Below, piece by piece: positions 1 through 6,256 of a DNA stretch of 13,991 bases. Under the pieces are notes generated by a model that had not been told where the DNA came from, ran no database searches, and was given only the letters and a program-made list of their open reading frames with translations. The stretch comes from Helicobacteraceae bacterium. Its GTDB lineage: Bacteria > Campylobacterota > Campylobacteria > Campylobacterales > SZUA-545. Location of the stretch: contig JAISOU010000053.1 of the NCBI GenBank assembly GCA_031275395.1, forward strand, positions 1 to 13,991. The letters run 5' to 3'. A program made the translations under genes and the position numbers. Numbering within the stretch: position 1 is the stretch's first letter; every line of letters begins with the position of its first letter.

Positions 1-39
1 AAGGGCTATCGCCACAATCAATCTGTCAAATATTCGCAT
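1..39 (-). CDS. 5' end of an unidentified minus-strand gene, probable signal peptide or membrane anchor
   Basis: Reading the minus strand, an ATG at 39-37 opens 13 codons that run off the left edge without a stop: MRIFDRLIVAIAL. An AGGAG Shine-Dalgarno (complement of 47-51) sits 7 nt upstream, which is ideal spacing. The peptide has two positive charges followed by a hydrophobic run, as in a signal peptide or N-terminal membrane anchor. The product cannot be identified from 13 residues. The gene is divergent from the 285-545 gene, so 40-284 is a shared upstream region. Confidence 0.5.
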   Translation of the reverse strand, partial: MRIFDRLIVAIAL

Positions 40-228
40 TGTCAAACTCCTGCTATGCAAAATAGTTGATATTGTATATTGGCGTTAAAGCAGATTGTTG
101 ATTAAAAATTAAGCGCTTTTAGTTCTCGTTTTTACATTCAGGCGGGAGCGCGGCGCAAGCTATCGCGGCAAAAAACGCGAATAACTTTTCGTCTTTTTCT
201 CTATTAGCGCAAATAAAATCGAAGGACT

Positions 229-260
229 ATTATAAAAGCGCAAAGCCGATCTGATAAAAT
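229..260 (+). promoter_or_regulatory. Candidate -10 elements for the 285-4964 operon
   Basis: Two A/T-rich -10-like hexamers lie just upstream of the first gene of the plus-strand block: TATAAA at 231-236 and TAAAAT at 255-260. No good -35 box is visible for either, which is common for vegetative promoters in Campylobacterota. The second would give a leader of about 18 nt. The rest of the 40-284 divergent region shows a G/C-rich patch (about 141-175) but nothing I can name. Confidence 0.3.
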
Positions 261-284
261 AAGGAAGTTAATAAAGGATTTTTT

Positions 285-545
285 ATGCGTTTTGACGATT
301 TTGGCGAACCTAAAAAGCCGCCGCGCGGCGTCGATCCATACGTTTTGCCGACGATTACCGCGATGTTGATCGCTTTTACGATCTTCGCGCCGAAAATATA
401 TATCGCTAACGAAATCTATCTGATCAGCCTGAAAATCGAGCGCAACAAACTTGCTTTAGAGGCTCTAAAAGACGCTAATAGCCGCCTAAATCGCAAGATG
501 GAAGCGAAAATTATAGCCGTTGAAAATCCGTTCGCGAACGAGTAA
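285..545 (+). CDS. Small bitopic membrane protein with coiled-coil tail, FtsB/FtsL-like architecture
   Basis: An 86-residue protein starting at ATG 285, with AAAGGA (273-278) 6 nt upstream. Residues 1-18 are polar and proline-rich (EPKKPPRG). Residues 19-38 form a single membrane segment with no cleavage site. Residues 39-78 are charged and leucine-spaced (IYLISLKIERNKLALEALK, then NSRLNRKMEAK), as in a short coiled coil. Cytoplasmic tail, one membrane pass and periplasmic coiled coil is the layout of the divisome proteins FtsB/FtsL (DivIC type), but no family signature is diagnostic and the similarity is architectural only. It is the first gene of the plus-strand block, 63 nt before the HtrA-like gene. 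A weak 5-bp inverted repeat (556-560 / 569-573) lies in that gap and lacks a T tract, so cotranscription is likely. Function unknown. Confidence 0.8.
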   Translation: MRFDDFGEPKKPPRGVDPYVLPTITAMLIAFTIFAPKIYIANEIYLISLKIERNKLALEALKDANSRLNRKMEAKIIAVENPFANE

Positions 546-608
546 GTTTTGAGCGCGGCTTAATTTTCAGCCGATTTAACCGATTTTTATGCTTCTAAGG
601 AAATATAG

Positions 609-1967
609 ATGCGTTTTTGGCTTTTTGTAGCGTCAGCCTTGTTCGCCGCGACTCTAAACGCGAACGAGGAGCTTCAATCGACCGAGCTTTACGCCTCGTT
701 CGCGCCCGTGATCGCCGCCGCCTCCAAAAACGTGGTTTATTTGGAAAGCGCGGAGGATACTAGAGCGGGGATCGCGACGCCCTTTGCGGAAGATTCGTGG
801 TTTAAGCCGTATTTTCAATACCCGCAGCTAGGTTTGACGACGCGAAAATTGCGCCGATCGCTAGGAAGCGGCGTGATCGTTTCAAACAGAGGCCTGATCG
901 TTACCAGCGCGAAAGTCGCGCAAAATCGCGCTACGCTTAAAGCGATCGTCCCCGATTTTCCCGAAGCGCTCGACGCAAAGGTATTGGGAGTCGATCAGTT
1001 AGCCGATCTAGCCGTTCTTAGGGTGATAGCCGATAATCTGCCGGAGCCGATTTTTGCCGATCCGTCGGCGGCGCAGACGGGCGATCTGATCTTTACGATC
1101 GGCAATCCGTTAGGAATCGAGCCCGTCGCGTCGATGGGCGTAATTTCGACGATCGGCAAACAATTTGAAAGCGATCGACTGTTTCAAACCGATCTGGAGA
1201 TCGGAGGCGGCGCTATAGGCGGCGCGGTTATCAACGCCAAAGGCGAACTGCTTGGCGTCGCCTCTTATTTGCGCGGAATGAAACGGACGGAAACGCAAGG
1301 CGGATTTTTTCTGCCAATCGATCGCGTTAAAGCGATCGCCGAGAGGATCGAGCGATCGGGCGCCGCAAAAGAGGCGTGGCTTGGCATAGCCGTAGCCGAT
1401 CTAACGCCCGAAACAAAAAGCTATTTCGGACGCGAGGAGGGCGTGCTGATTACCGCCGTAGAAGGACATTCGCCCGCAGAAAACGCGGGCTTAAAAAGAG
1501 GCGATCTAATTTTGCTTGCGGATAACGTGGCGCTTGGCTCCGTCGCTGATTTTGAGCGGCTTTTATCGACGATCGTCGCCGATCGGGAGTTGGCGTTCTT
1601 ATTTCTGCGCGATAGAAAACTTAGCGAGGCGTTTTTGCGCGTCGGCAGGCTAGAGATTTCGAGCGGCAACGCGGTTTCTAGGACGTTTTATTATCAAGGT
1701 TTGACGCTCGAAACGCTAACTTCGACTTGGCGCGAAAGGTTGGGTTTGACGGACGATTTGCTTGGCGCGACGGTCGTCGATATGGACGCGGCGAGTCTTG
1801 CGGCTAAAAGCGGTTTTGAAACGGGCGACGTAATCGTTCAAATCGACGGGCGCGAAATAGAGTCTTTGACGCAGTTGCAAGAGACGATCGCCAAAAAGCC
1901 GCCGAGCGTTTTTAGCGTCGTTCGCGGCGGGCTAGTTGTGAATCTTAATCTGACAAGCGAGCGCTAA
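609..1967 (+). CDS. Secreted HtrA/Deg-like protein with two PDZ domains and a degenerate catalytic triad (probable pseudoprotease)
   Basis: A 452-residue protein with AAGGAA (597-602) 6 nt before the ATG. Residues 1-18 are a signal peptide (hydrophobic core, likely cut after LNA). Residues ~30-245 align by eye to the trypsin-like domain of HtrA/DegP/DegQ, and residues ~256-345 and ~360-448 look like two PDZ domains. The catalytic positions are mostly lost. The family's TNNHVV is here TSAKVA, placing Lys102 (codon 912-914, AAA) where the His should be. The family's GNSGGP is GAIGGA, placing Ile203 (codon 1215-1217, ATA) where the nucleophilic Ser should be. The Asp is kept (Asp133 in ADLAVL). 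The reading frame is long and clean, so this looks like a maintained non-proteolytic scaffold, chaperone or sensor, and not a decaying gene. It is followed one base later by moaD. Confidence 0.9.
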   Translation: MRFWLFVASALFAATLNANEELQSTELYASFAPVIAAASKNVVYLESAEDTRAGIATPFAEDSWFKPYFQYPQLGLTTRKLRRSLGSGVIVSNRGLIVTSAKVAQNRATLKAIVPDFPEALDAKVLGVDQLADLAVLRVIADNLPEPIFADPSAAQTGDLIFTIGNPLGIEPVASMGVISTIGKQFESDRLFQTDLEIGGGAIGGAVINAKGELLGVASYLRGMKRTETQGGFFLPIDRVKAIAERIERSGAAKEAWLGIAVADLTPETKSYFGREEGVLITAVEGHSPAENAGLKRGDLILLADNVALGSVADFERLLSTIVADRELAFLFLRDRKLSEAFLRVGRLEISSGNAVSRTFYYQGLTLETLTSTWRERLGLTDDLLGATVVDMDAASLAAKSGFETGDVIVQIDGREIESLTQLQETIAKKPPSVFSVVRGGLVVNLNLTSER

Positions 1968-1968
1968 G

Positions 1969-2196
1969 GTGGTAAAAGTAGAGTTTTTAGGGCCGATCAA
2001 CGCCGAACCGATCGAGATAGATATATCAAACCTGAACGAATTAGCCCCGCTTTTAGCCGAAGATAAAAATATCGCTTTCTGGTTGGATAAATGCGCTGTG
2101 GCGATCAACGACGAGATCGTAAAAAGCCGCGACCTAGATATAAAGCTAAAAAACGGCGATAAGATCGCGCTTTTACCGCCCGTTTGCGGCGGGTAA
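1969..2196 (+). CDS. moaD: Molybdopterin synthase small subunit MoaD
   Basis: A 75-residue ubiquitin-like sulfur carrier that, with MoaE, puts the dithiolene sulfurs into precursor Z (cPMP) to make molybdopterin. It ends in LLPPVCGG; the C-terminal Gly-Gly is the site of adenylation and thiocarboxylation and is the family hallmark. The N-terminal MVKVEFLGPI strand also fits MoaD. The start is GTG at 1969, one base after the upstream stop, with no well-spaced Shine-Dalgarno, so translation is probably coupled to the preceding gene. moaE begins 3 nt after its stop, the usual pairing. A Cys next to the Gly-Gly is a small oddity. MoeB and the other moa genes are not in the window. Confidence 0.93.
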   Translation: MVKVEFLGPINAEPIEIDISNLNELAPLLAEDKNIAFWLDKCAVAINDEIVKSRDLDIKLKNGDKIALLPPVCGG

Positions 2197-2199
2197 AAT

Positions 2200-2652
2200 A
2201 TGTGCGAGATCTACAAAGGCGGCTTAAACGTTTCGGCTATTTTGGAAAAATGGCGCGTTAATAACTTAGATAAAAATCTTGGAGCGTTCGTTAGTTTTGT
2301 AGGAAGCGTCAGAGCGGAAAACGGTATCGACGCGCTTAGTTTTGATATTTACGAACCGCTATTGATAAAATGGTTTGAAAGTTGGCGAAAAAGAGTTAAT
2401 GATCAAGCGGCGTTTTTGTTTATGGCGCATAGTCTGGGCGACGTTTTGATAGGCGAAAGCTCGTTTATAGCCGCGATCGCTTCGCCAAAGCGCCGCGCCG
2501 CTTTAGAGCTAATCGATCTTTTCGTGGAAGATTTCAAAAAAAACGCGCCGATCTGGAAATACGACGTTATTAACCAAAAGCGCGTTTTTGCTATCGACCG
2601 ATCGCAAACGTTGCCCTTTAGCGGCATTTTAAAAGGCTTTACAGACAGATGA
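2200..2652 (+). CDS. moaE: Molybdopterin synthase catalytic subunit MoaE
   Basis: A 150-residue large subunit of molybdopterin synthase; it binds cPMP and receives sulfur from the thiocarboxylated MoaD tail. Visible signatures are GAFVSFVGSVRAEN (residues 28-41), AHSLGDVLIGES (76-87) and FKKNAPIWK (112-120). Lys113 and Lys120 correspond to the two functional lysines of the family (E. coli Lys119 and Lys126). In the segment that reads AHRSMAF in E. coli MoaE, this protein has PKRRAAL, so the His position appears to be Lys97 while the adjacent Arg is kept. Start ATG 2200 is 3 nt after moaD, suggesting coupled translation and 1:1 synthesis. Length is normal for the family. Confidence 0.93.
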   Translation: MCEIYKGGLNVSAILEKWRVNNLDKNLGAFVSFVGSVRAENGIDALSFDIYEPLLIKWFESWRKRVNDQAAFLFMAHSLGDVLIGESSFIAAIASPKRRAALELIDLFVEDFKKNAPIWKYDVINQKRVFAIDRSQTLPFSGILKGFTDR

Positions 2653-2681
2653 ATAACGCGATAAAACCTTTAGAGAGTTAA

Positions 2682-3173
2682 ATGGACTATCTTTACGCGC
2701 CGTGGCGAAGCGGCTATCATACGACAAAACAGCAAGGTTGCGTATTTTGCGATATTTCCGCGCATTCGGAAAACGACAGGCAAAACCGCGTTCTCCACCG
2801 CGACGACGCTTGTTTTATCGTGATGAATCTCTACCCCTATACGCCCGGGCATTTTATGATCATTCCTCATAAGCATACCAACGCTTTGGAGGATCTAGAT
2901 CGGGATATTTGGCTACATATTACGGCGCTTGCGCAAAAGGGCGTTAAGCTATTAAAAACGCGCTTTGGCGCGAGCGGGGTCAATCTTGGAATGAATCTAG
3001 GCGCGGCGGGCGGCGCGGGAATCGCGGAGCATATTCATTTGCATCTTGTTCCGCGCTGGATAGGCGATACCAATTTTATAACTACGATCGGCGAAGCGAG
3101 AGTTTTTGGGCATAATCTCGACGACATTTACCAAAAAATGCTCGACGAAGCGCAAGGATTTTTGAATGATTAA
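2682..3173 (+). CDS. HIT-family nucleotide hydrolase/phosphorylase
   Basis: A 163-residue histidine-triad protein. The nucleotide-binding catalytic motif HIHLHLVPRW spans residues 117-126 (His117, His119, His121). The N-terminal CVFCDI (Cys20, Cys23) and the YTPGHFMIIPHKH stretch (53-65) are typical of the HIT branch that includes FHIT and Ap4A-hydrolysing or -phosphorylysing enzymes. The likely substrate is a dinucleoside polyphosphate or a nucleoside phosphoramidate or AMP conjugate; the sequence alone does not fix which. It lies 29 nt after moaE with only a weak purine-rich site (AGAGAG, 2672-2677) before the ATG, and overlaps the next gene by 8 nt. Probably cytoplasmic. Confidence 0.9.
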   Translation: MDYLYAPWRSGYHTTKQQGCVFCDISAHSENDRQNRVLHRDDACFIVMNLYPYTPGHFMIIPHKHTNALEDLDRDIWLHITALAQKGVKLLKTRFGASGVNLGMNLGAAGGAGIAEHIHLHLVPRWIGDTNFITTIGEARVFGHNLDDIYQKMLDEAQGFLND

Positions 3174-4149
3174 ACACTTTTGGGGATCGTATTTAGCGTT
3201 GATTATCGCGCTGATTATTTCGTGGTTTTTCTGGGGTTTTAGCGGACTTTACATCGTATTATTATTAACGCTTTTAGAGGTTTCTATATCGTTTGATAAC
3301 GCCGTCGTTAACGCGAAAGTTTTAGGGCAGATGCAACCCGTTTGGCGGCGGCGTTTTATCGTGTGGGGCATACCGGTTGCGGTTTTTGGCGTTCGTTTTA
3401 TCGTACCCGTGATTTTGGTTTGGGCGGTTAGCGCAATGTCGTTTTTAGATACGCTCGTTTTCGCCTTTAACGATCCGAAGCGCTACGCGCAAGAACTAGA
3501 GAGCGGCGAAGACTTAATTTTTGCCTTTGGCGGCGCGTTTCTTTTAATGGTGGCGCAATCGTTTTATTTCGATCCTTCGCGCAAGATTTTTTGGATAGAG
3601 TTTTGGGAAAATAATCCGATCGTCCGAGCGGTAGGAAAGATCGACGCGATCGGACTAATCGTATCGACATTAGTCGGCATAATTCTTTTGAAAATTACGG
3701 AAAATTACGCGATCGGAATCGCATATTTTACGGGCGTTTTACTCTATGAGATTATCCATAAAATAGACGCGGTTTTTTCCTCAAACGGCGCTCGATCGGG
3801 CGCGATGGGTTTTATATACCTTGAAACCTTAGACGCAAGCTTTTCGCTCGACGGCGTTATAGGCGCTTTTGCGTTGAGCGAAAATATCTTTATTATTATG
3901 CTTGGTCTTGGCGTAGGCGCGTTATTTGTGCGATCGCTGACTCTATATTTAGTGCGGCGCGAAACTTTAGCCGAATATCGCTATTTAGAACACGGCGCTT
4001 ATTACGCCATTTTCGCGCTATCCATAATTATGTTGGTAAAGATCTTTTGGCACGTTAGCGAGATTGTTACGGGCGCGATCGGCGCGGCGTTTATTCTAAT
4101 CGCGTTTTGGCGCTCGATCGTCGCTAATCGGGAGAGCTTGAAACAATGA
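3166..4149 (+). CDS. DUF475 / TerC-like integral membrane protein
   Basis: A 327-residue polytopic membrane protein with about eight or nine hydrophobic segments. Two acidic repeated motifs mark the TerC/DUF475 group: LEVSISFDNAVVNA (residues 37-50) and LETLDASFSLDGVIGA (219-234), each with Asp/Asn residues inside a membrane segment, and a further EHGAYYA motif at 275-281. TerC relatives such as Alx and YkoY are implicated in manganese or other metal export; DUF475 members are less studied, so a metal-related transport role is inference. ATG 3166 has AAGGA at 3154-3158, and the gene overlaps the HIT gene by 8 nt and gluQ by 4 nt (ATGA). Cotranscription is very likely, but no functional link to moaDE or gluQ is obvious. 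Confidence 0.85.
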   Translation: MIKHFWGSYLALIIALIISWFFWGFSGLYIVLLLTLLEVSISFDNAVVNAKVLGQMQPVWRRRFIVWGIPVAVFGVRFIVPVILVWAVSAMSFLDTLVFAFNDPKRYAQELESGEDLIFAFGGAFLLMVAQSFYFDPSRKIFWIEFWENNPIVRAVGKIDAIGLIVSTLVGIILLKITENYAIGIAYFTGVLLYEIIHKIDAVFSSNGARSGAMGFIYLETLDASFSLDGVIGAFALSENIFIIMLGLGVGALFVRSLTLYLVRRETLAEYRYLEHGAYYAIFALSIIMLVKIFWHVSEIVTGAIGAAFILIAFWRSIVANRESLKQ

Positions 4150-4964
4150 TCGTCGGGCGCTTTGCGCCTACTCCTAGCGGCGCTTTGCACTTTGGATCGC
4201 TAATCGCCGCGTTAGGAAGTTTTATCAGCGCTAAATCAAAAGGCGGCAAATGGCTTGTTAGAATCGAGGATATCGATAAAGCCCGAACGATCAAAGGCGC
4301 GGATAGCGAAATCTTGCGGCAGTTAGAAGCCTGCGCGCTTTTTTGGGACGGCGAGATCGTATATCAAAGCAGGCGAATCGAAACTTACCGCGAAGCGATC
4401 GCCTCTTTAGGCGATCTGGTTTATCCGTGTTATTGTAGCCGATCGGACTTAGAGCCTTTTGGCGGTATCCACCCGCAAAAATGCCCCGCGAAAAACGGCG
4501 AAAAAAGCGCCGCTTTACGTCTTAGAGTTGGCGACTTGCCGATCGGATTTAACGATAAACTTTGCGGATATTTCGAGCAAAACTTGCGCAAAGAGGTCGG
4601 CGATTTCGCGCTTTTTAACGCGCTTGGCGAACCTACGTATCATCTCGCCGTAACGATCGACGATCAGTTTAGCGGCGTAACGCAAGTCGTAAGAGGGCGC
4701 GATCTGTTAGATTCTACGCCTCGTCAGATCTATTTGCAACGACTGCTTAACTTTCGATCGATCGAATACGCGCATCTGCCTTTAGCGCTCGGAGCCGATG
4801 GACAAAAATTATCTAAACAGAATCTAGCCGAGCCGATCGATAAATCAAACGCGGCGCAAACGCTAATAAAAGCGCTTAATTTTTTAGGCTACAATCCGCC
4901 CCGATCGCTATGCGAACAAACCCCGATCGAGATTATAAATTGGACGTTAAAAGAAAAAAGCTAA
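4146..4964 (+). CDS. gluQ: Glutamyl-queuosine tRNA(Asp) synthetase
   Basis: A 272-residue truncated paralogue of glutamyl-tRNA synthetase, which in characterised members activates Glu and attaches it to the queuosine at position 34 of tRNA-Asp. The class I HIGH-equivalent is LHFGS (residues 14-18), preceded by PTPSG, as in E. coli GluQRS/YadB. The KMSKS-equivalent is KLSKQ (221-225). A zinc-knuckle-like cluster CYC...C uses Cys95, Cys97 and Cys113. The anticodon-binding domain of true GluRS is absent, and the length matches GluQRS. VVRGRDLL (181-188) is another family signature. It starts in an ATGA overlap with the DUF475 gene and is the last gene of the block, facing mltA across a 67-nt gap with no convincing terminator. 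Confidence 0.9.
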   Translation: MIVGRFAPTPSGALHFGSLIAALGSFISAKSKGGKWLVRIEDIDKARTIKGADSEILRQLEACALFWDGEIVYQSRRIETYREAIASLGDLVYPCYCSRSDLEPFGGIHPQKCPAKNGEKSAALRLRVGDLPIGFNDKLCGYFEQNLRKEVGDFALFNALGEPTYHLAVTIDDQFSGVTQVVRGRDLLDSTPRQIYLQRLLNFRSIEYAHLPLALGADGQKLSKQNLAEPIDKSNAAQTLIKALNFLGYNPPRSLCEQTPIEIINWTLKEKS

Positions 4965-5031
4965 AAAATGAAAAATTGTATTTATCTCGCTACGCCGTAT
5001 CCGGACTAAATAGCGCCGTTACAAGCCCCTA

Positions 5032-6180
5032 CTATTTTGGAAGCAAAATCCACATAGCGCTTTCTAGGCGCATTTTGCCCGCCCGCTCTTCGGCTTCAAA
5101 CCCCTTGCCCCAGAAAAAATCGGCGCGGGTAGCGCCTTTGATCGCTCCGCCCGTATCCTGCGCGATCGTAAGGCGGTTTATATCGCCGTCGGGATCGTTT
5201 GCGCGGATAAAAACGGGCGCGCCAAGCGGGATAAACGACGGATCGACGGCTATCGATCGTTTTGGCGAAAGCGGCGCTCCCTGCGCTCCAAACGCGCCTA
5301 CGCTGGCGTTGCCCTCTTCAAAAAAGATATAACTAGGATTTTTGTGCAACGTTTGCCACAACCTCTTTGGATTTGCCTCTAGCCAAGCGCGAATACTTTG
5401 CATCGATAATTTATCCCGCGCTATTTCGCCCTGCTCGACAAGATACAGCCCGATCGGATAATATGGTTTGCCGTTTTGCTCCGCGTAGCCGACTAGATAA
5501 GTTTCGCTATTAGAAACGCGAATCAAGCCCGATCCCTGAATGTGCATAAAAAACAGCCCTATCGGATCGTCTACCCAAAACAGCTCGTTGCCCGCAAGCA
5601 AAGAGGCGTTGGAGTCGATCGCGGCGCGATCGTAATACGCGACGATCTTAGCGTCGCTAGTTAGCCTTCCGCGAACGCTTTTTCGCCCCGTTACGCCAAA
5701 CGAGGCTAAATCGACGGTTACCAGATCGGCGGGCTTTTTATAGATCGGATAGATAAAGCGCCCGCCCTTTTTTTTCGCTCCGTTTAATAGCGGCAGATAG
5801 TAGCCCGTAATCAGCCCTTTTTTGCTGTTTCCGTCGGCGATCACCTCGTATGGTTGAAAGTGCGTTTCAAAAAACAGTCGCGCCCCGACGCGATCGTCCG
5901 CGTTTGACGCTTTGGCTTCGGCGCAGGTTTTTGTCCAGATCGATTTGGCGTTAATCGTTTCGCAACTCTTTATAAAGGTAGCCAGCGCTTCGCCGTGATC
6001 GTCCTTTTTCCAACCGCTTAACTCCTTCCACGAAACGGGGCGATAGATCGCGCTCTGATTTTTTGAAACGTTAAACGACTCCGCGATCTGCGGCGATTCC
6101 TCCGCGTCAAATATCGGTTTTATCTCGGCGCAACCGCATAACAAACCTATGTAGATTATTCCAATAAACGATTTTTTCAC
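5032..6180 (-). CDS. mltA: Membrane-bound lytic murein transglycosylase A (lipoprotein)
   Basis: Cleaves the MurNAc-GlcNAc bond of peptidoglycan to give 1,6-anhydro-MurNAc ends, acting from the periplasmic side while lipid-anchored. I place the start at GTG 6180 (382 residues): GGAG (complement of 6186-6189) is 5 nt upstream, and the protein then opens with a clean lipoprotein signal KKSFIGIIYIGLLCGC, lipobox L14-C15-G16-Cys17. An ATG at 6219 in the same frame would add 13 residues before the signal and lacks this support. The MltA core spans about residues 100-310, and a C-terminal 3D domain carries AQDTGGAIKG with the catalytic Asp (Asp342 in this numbering) and ADFFWGKG. It is convergent with gluQ and divergent from the flagellin gene. 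Confidence 0.9.
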   Translation of the reverse strand: MKKSFIGIIYIGLLCGCAEIKPIFDAEESPQIAESFNVSKNQSAIYRPVSWKELSGWKKDDHGEALATFIKSCETINAKSIWTKTCAEAKASNADDRVGARLFFETHFQPYEVIADGNSKKGLITGYYLPLLNGAKKKGGRFIYPIYKKPADLVTVDLASFGVTGRKSVRGRLTSDAKIVAYYDRAAIDSNASLLAGNELFWVDDPIGLFFMHIQGSGLIRVSNSETYLVGYAEQNGKPYYPIGLYLVEQGEIARDKLSMQSIRAWLEANPKRLWQTLHKNPSYIFFEEGNASVGAFGAQGAPLSPKRSIAVDPSFIPLGAPVFIRANDPDGDINRLTIAQDTGGAIKGATRADFFWGKGFEAEERAGKMRLESAMWILLPK

Positions 6181-6185
6181 TTTTT

Positions 6186-6189
6186 CTCC
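6186..6189 (-). promoter_or_regulatory. Ribosome binding site that fixes the mltA GTG start
   Basis: GGAG on the minus strand, 5 nt before GTG 6180. It makes the GTG the likely start in place of the upstream in-frame ATG at 6219, and moves the divergent intergenic region to 6181-6256. Confidence 0.7.
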
Positions 6190-6193
6190 AATG

Positions 6194-6209
6194 TGGAACG
6201 CCAAATGCT
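6194..6209 (+). promoter_or_regulatory. Sigma-54 (RpoN) promoter of the flagellin gene
   Basis: TGGAACGCCAAATGCT compared with the consensus TGGCACGNNNNTTGCW: only two fixed positions differ. The -24 GG is at 6195-6196 and the -12 GC at 6207-6208, with the obligatory 10 nt between. Transcription would begin near 6219-6220, leaving a leader of about 37 nt before GTG 6257. In Campylobacter and Helicobacter, sigma-54 with FlgR drives flaB and hook/rod genes while sigma-28 drives flaA, so this flagellin is predicted to be in the RpoN class. No sigma-28-like box was seen in the short intergenic region. Confidence 0.8.
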
Positions 6210-6216
6210 TTTTAGC

Positions 6217-6236
6217 CAAGAACTATCAAGAACTAT
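6217..6236 (+). repeat. Perfect tandem 10-bp direct repeat at the predicted flagellin transcript start
   Basis: CAAGAACTAT occurs twice back to back (6217-6226, 6227-6236). The first copy covers the start predicted from the sigma-54 promoter and the second lies in the 5' leader. It is the only such exact tandem repeat I noticed in an intergenic region here. It could be a protein-binding pair, an RNA element or replication slippage; the sequence does not decide. Confidence 0.7.
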
Positions 6237-6254
6237 ATCGAAAAAAGGACGATA
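6236..6254 (+). promoter_or_regulatory. Possible CsrA-type leader hairpin presenting the flagellin Shine-Dalgarno
   Basis: TATCG (6236-6240) can pair with CGATA (6250-6254), leaving the 9-nt loop AAAAAAGGA (6241-6249), which contains the Shine-Dalgarno AAAGGA. A GGA in a hairpin loop overlapping the ribosome site is the usual CsrA target layout, and fliW, whose product antagonises CsrA, lies downstream. The stem is only 5 bp, so stability is modest. Confidence 0.4.
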
Positions 6255-6256
6255 GC

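Noticed and set aside
556-573. Hairpin CGGCT / AGCCG between the 86-residue gene and the HtrA-like gene
   Set aside because: A 5-bp stem without a following T run; not convincing as terminator or attenuator.
1421-1669. Minus-strand reading frames of 60-110 codons opposite real genes (for example 1421-1669, 7327-7662, 10892-11209, 12001-12357)
   Set aside because: They are antisense to strongly supported genes, lack ribosome sites and family motifs, and share the composition expected of shadows.
4968-5009. 13-codon frame (MKNCIYLATPYPD) after gluQ
   Set aside because: No ribosome site and too short to distinguish from chance.
4988-5015. Possible bidirectional terminator between gluQ and mltA (CGCTA / TAGCG)
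   Set aside because: Only a 5-bp stem with an 18-nt loop and no T tract on either side.
4910-5332. 140-codon plus-strand reading frame overlapping the end of gluQ and mltA
   Set aside because: It lies largely antisense to the well-supported mltA 3D domain, has low-complexity serine/proline/alanine content, and shows no family motif.
6181-6219. N-terminal extension of MltA from ATG 6219 (minus strand)
   Set aside because: The GTG at 6180 has GGAG at 5 nt and gives a normal lipoprotein signal; the extension would put 13 polar residues in front of it.
6191-6256. N-terminal extension of flagellin from ATG 6191
   Set aside because: It would add 22 residues unlike any flagellin, introduce the only cysteine, and begin before the predicted sigma-54 transcript start. 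GTG 6257 has a proper ribosome site.
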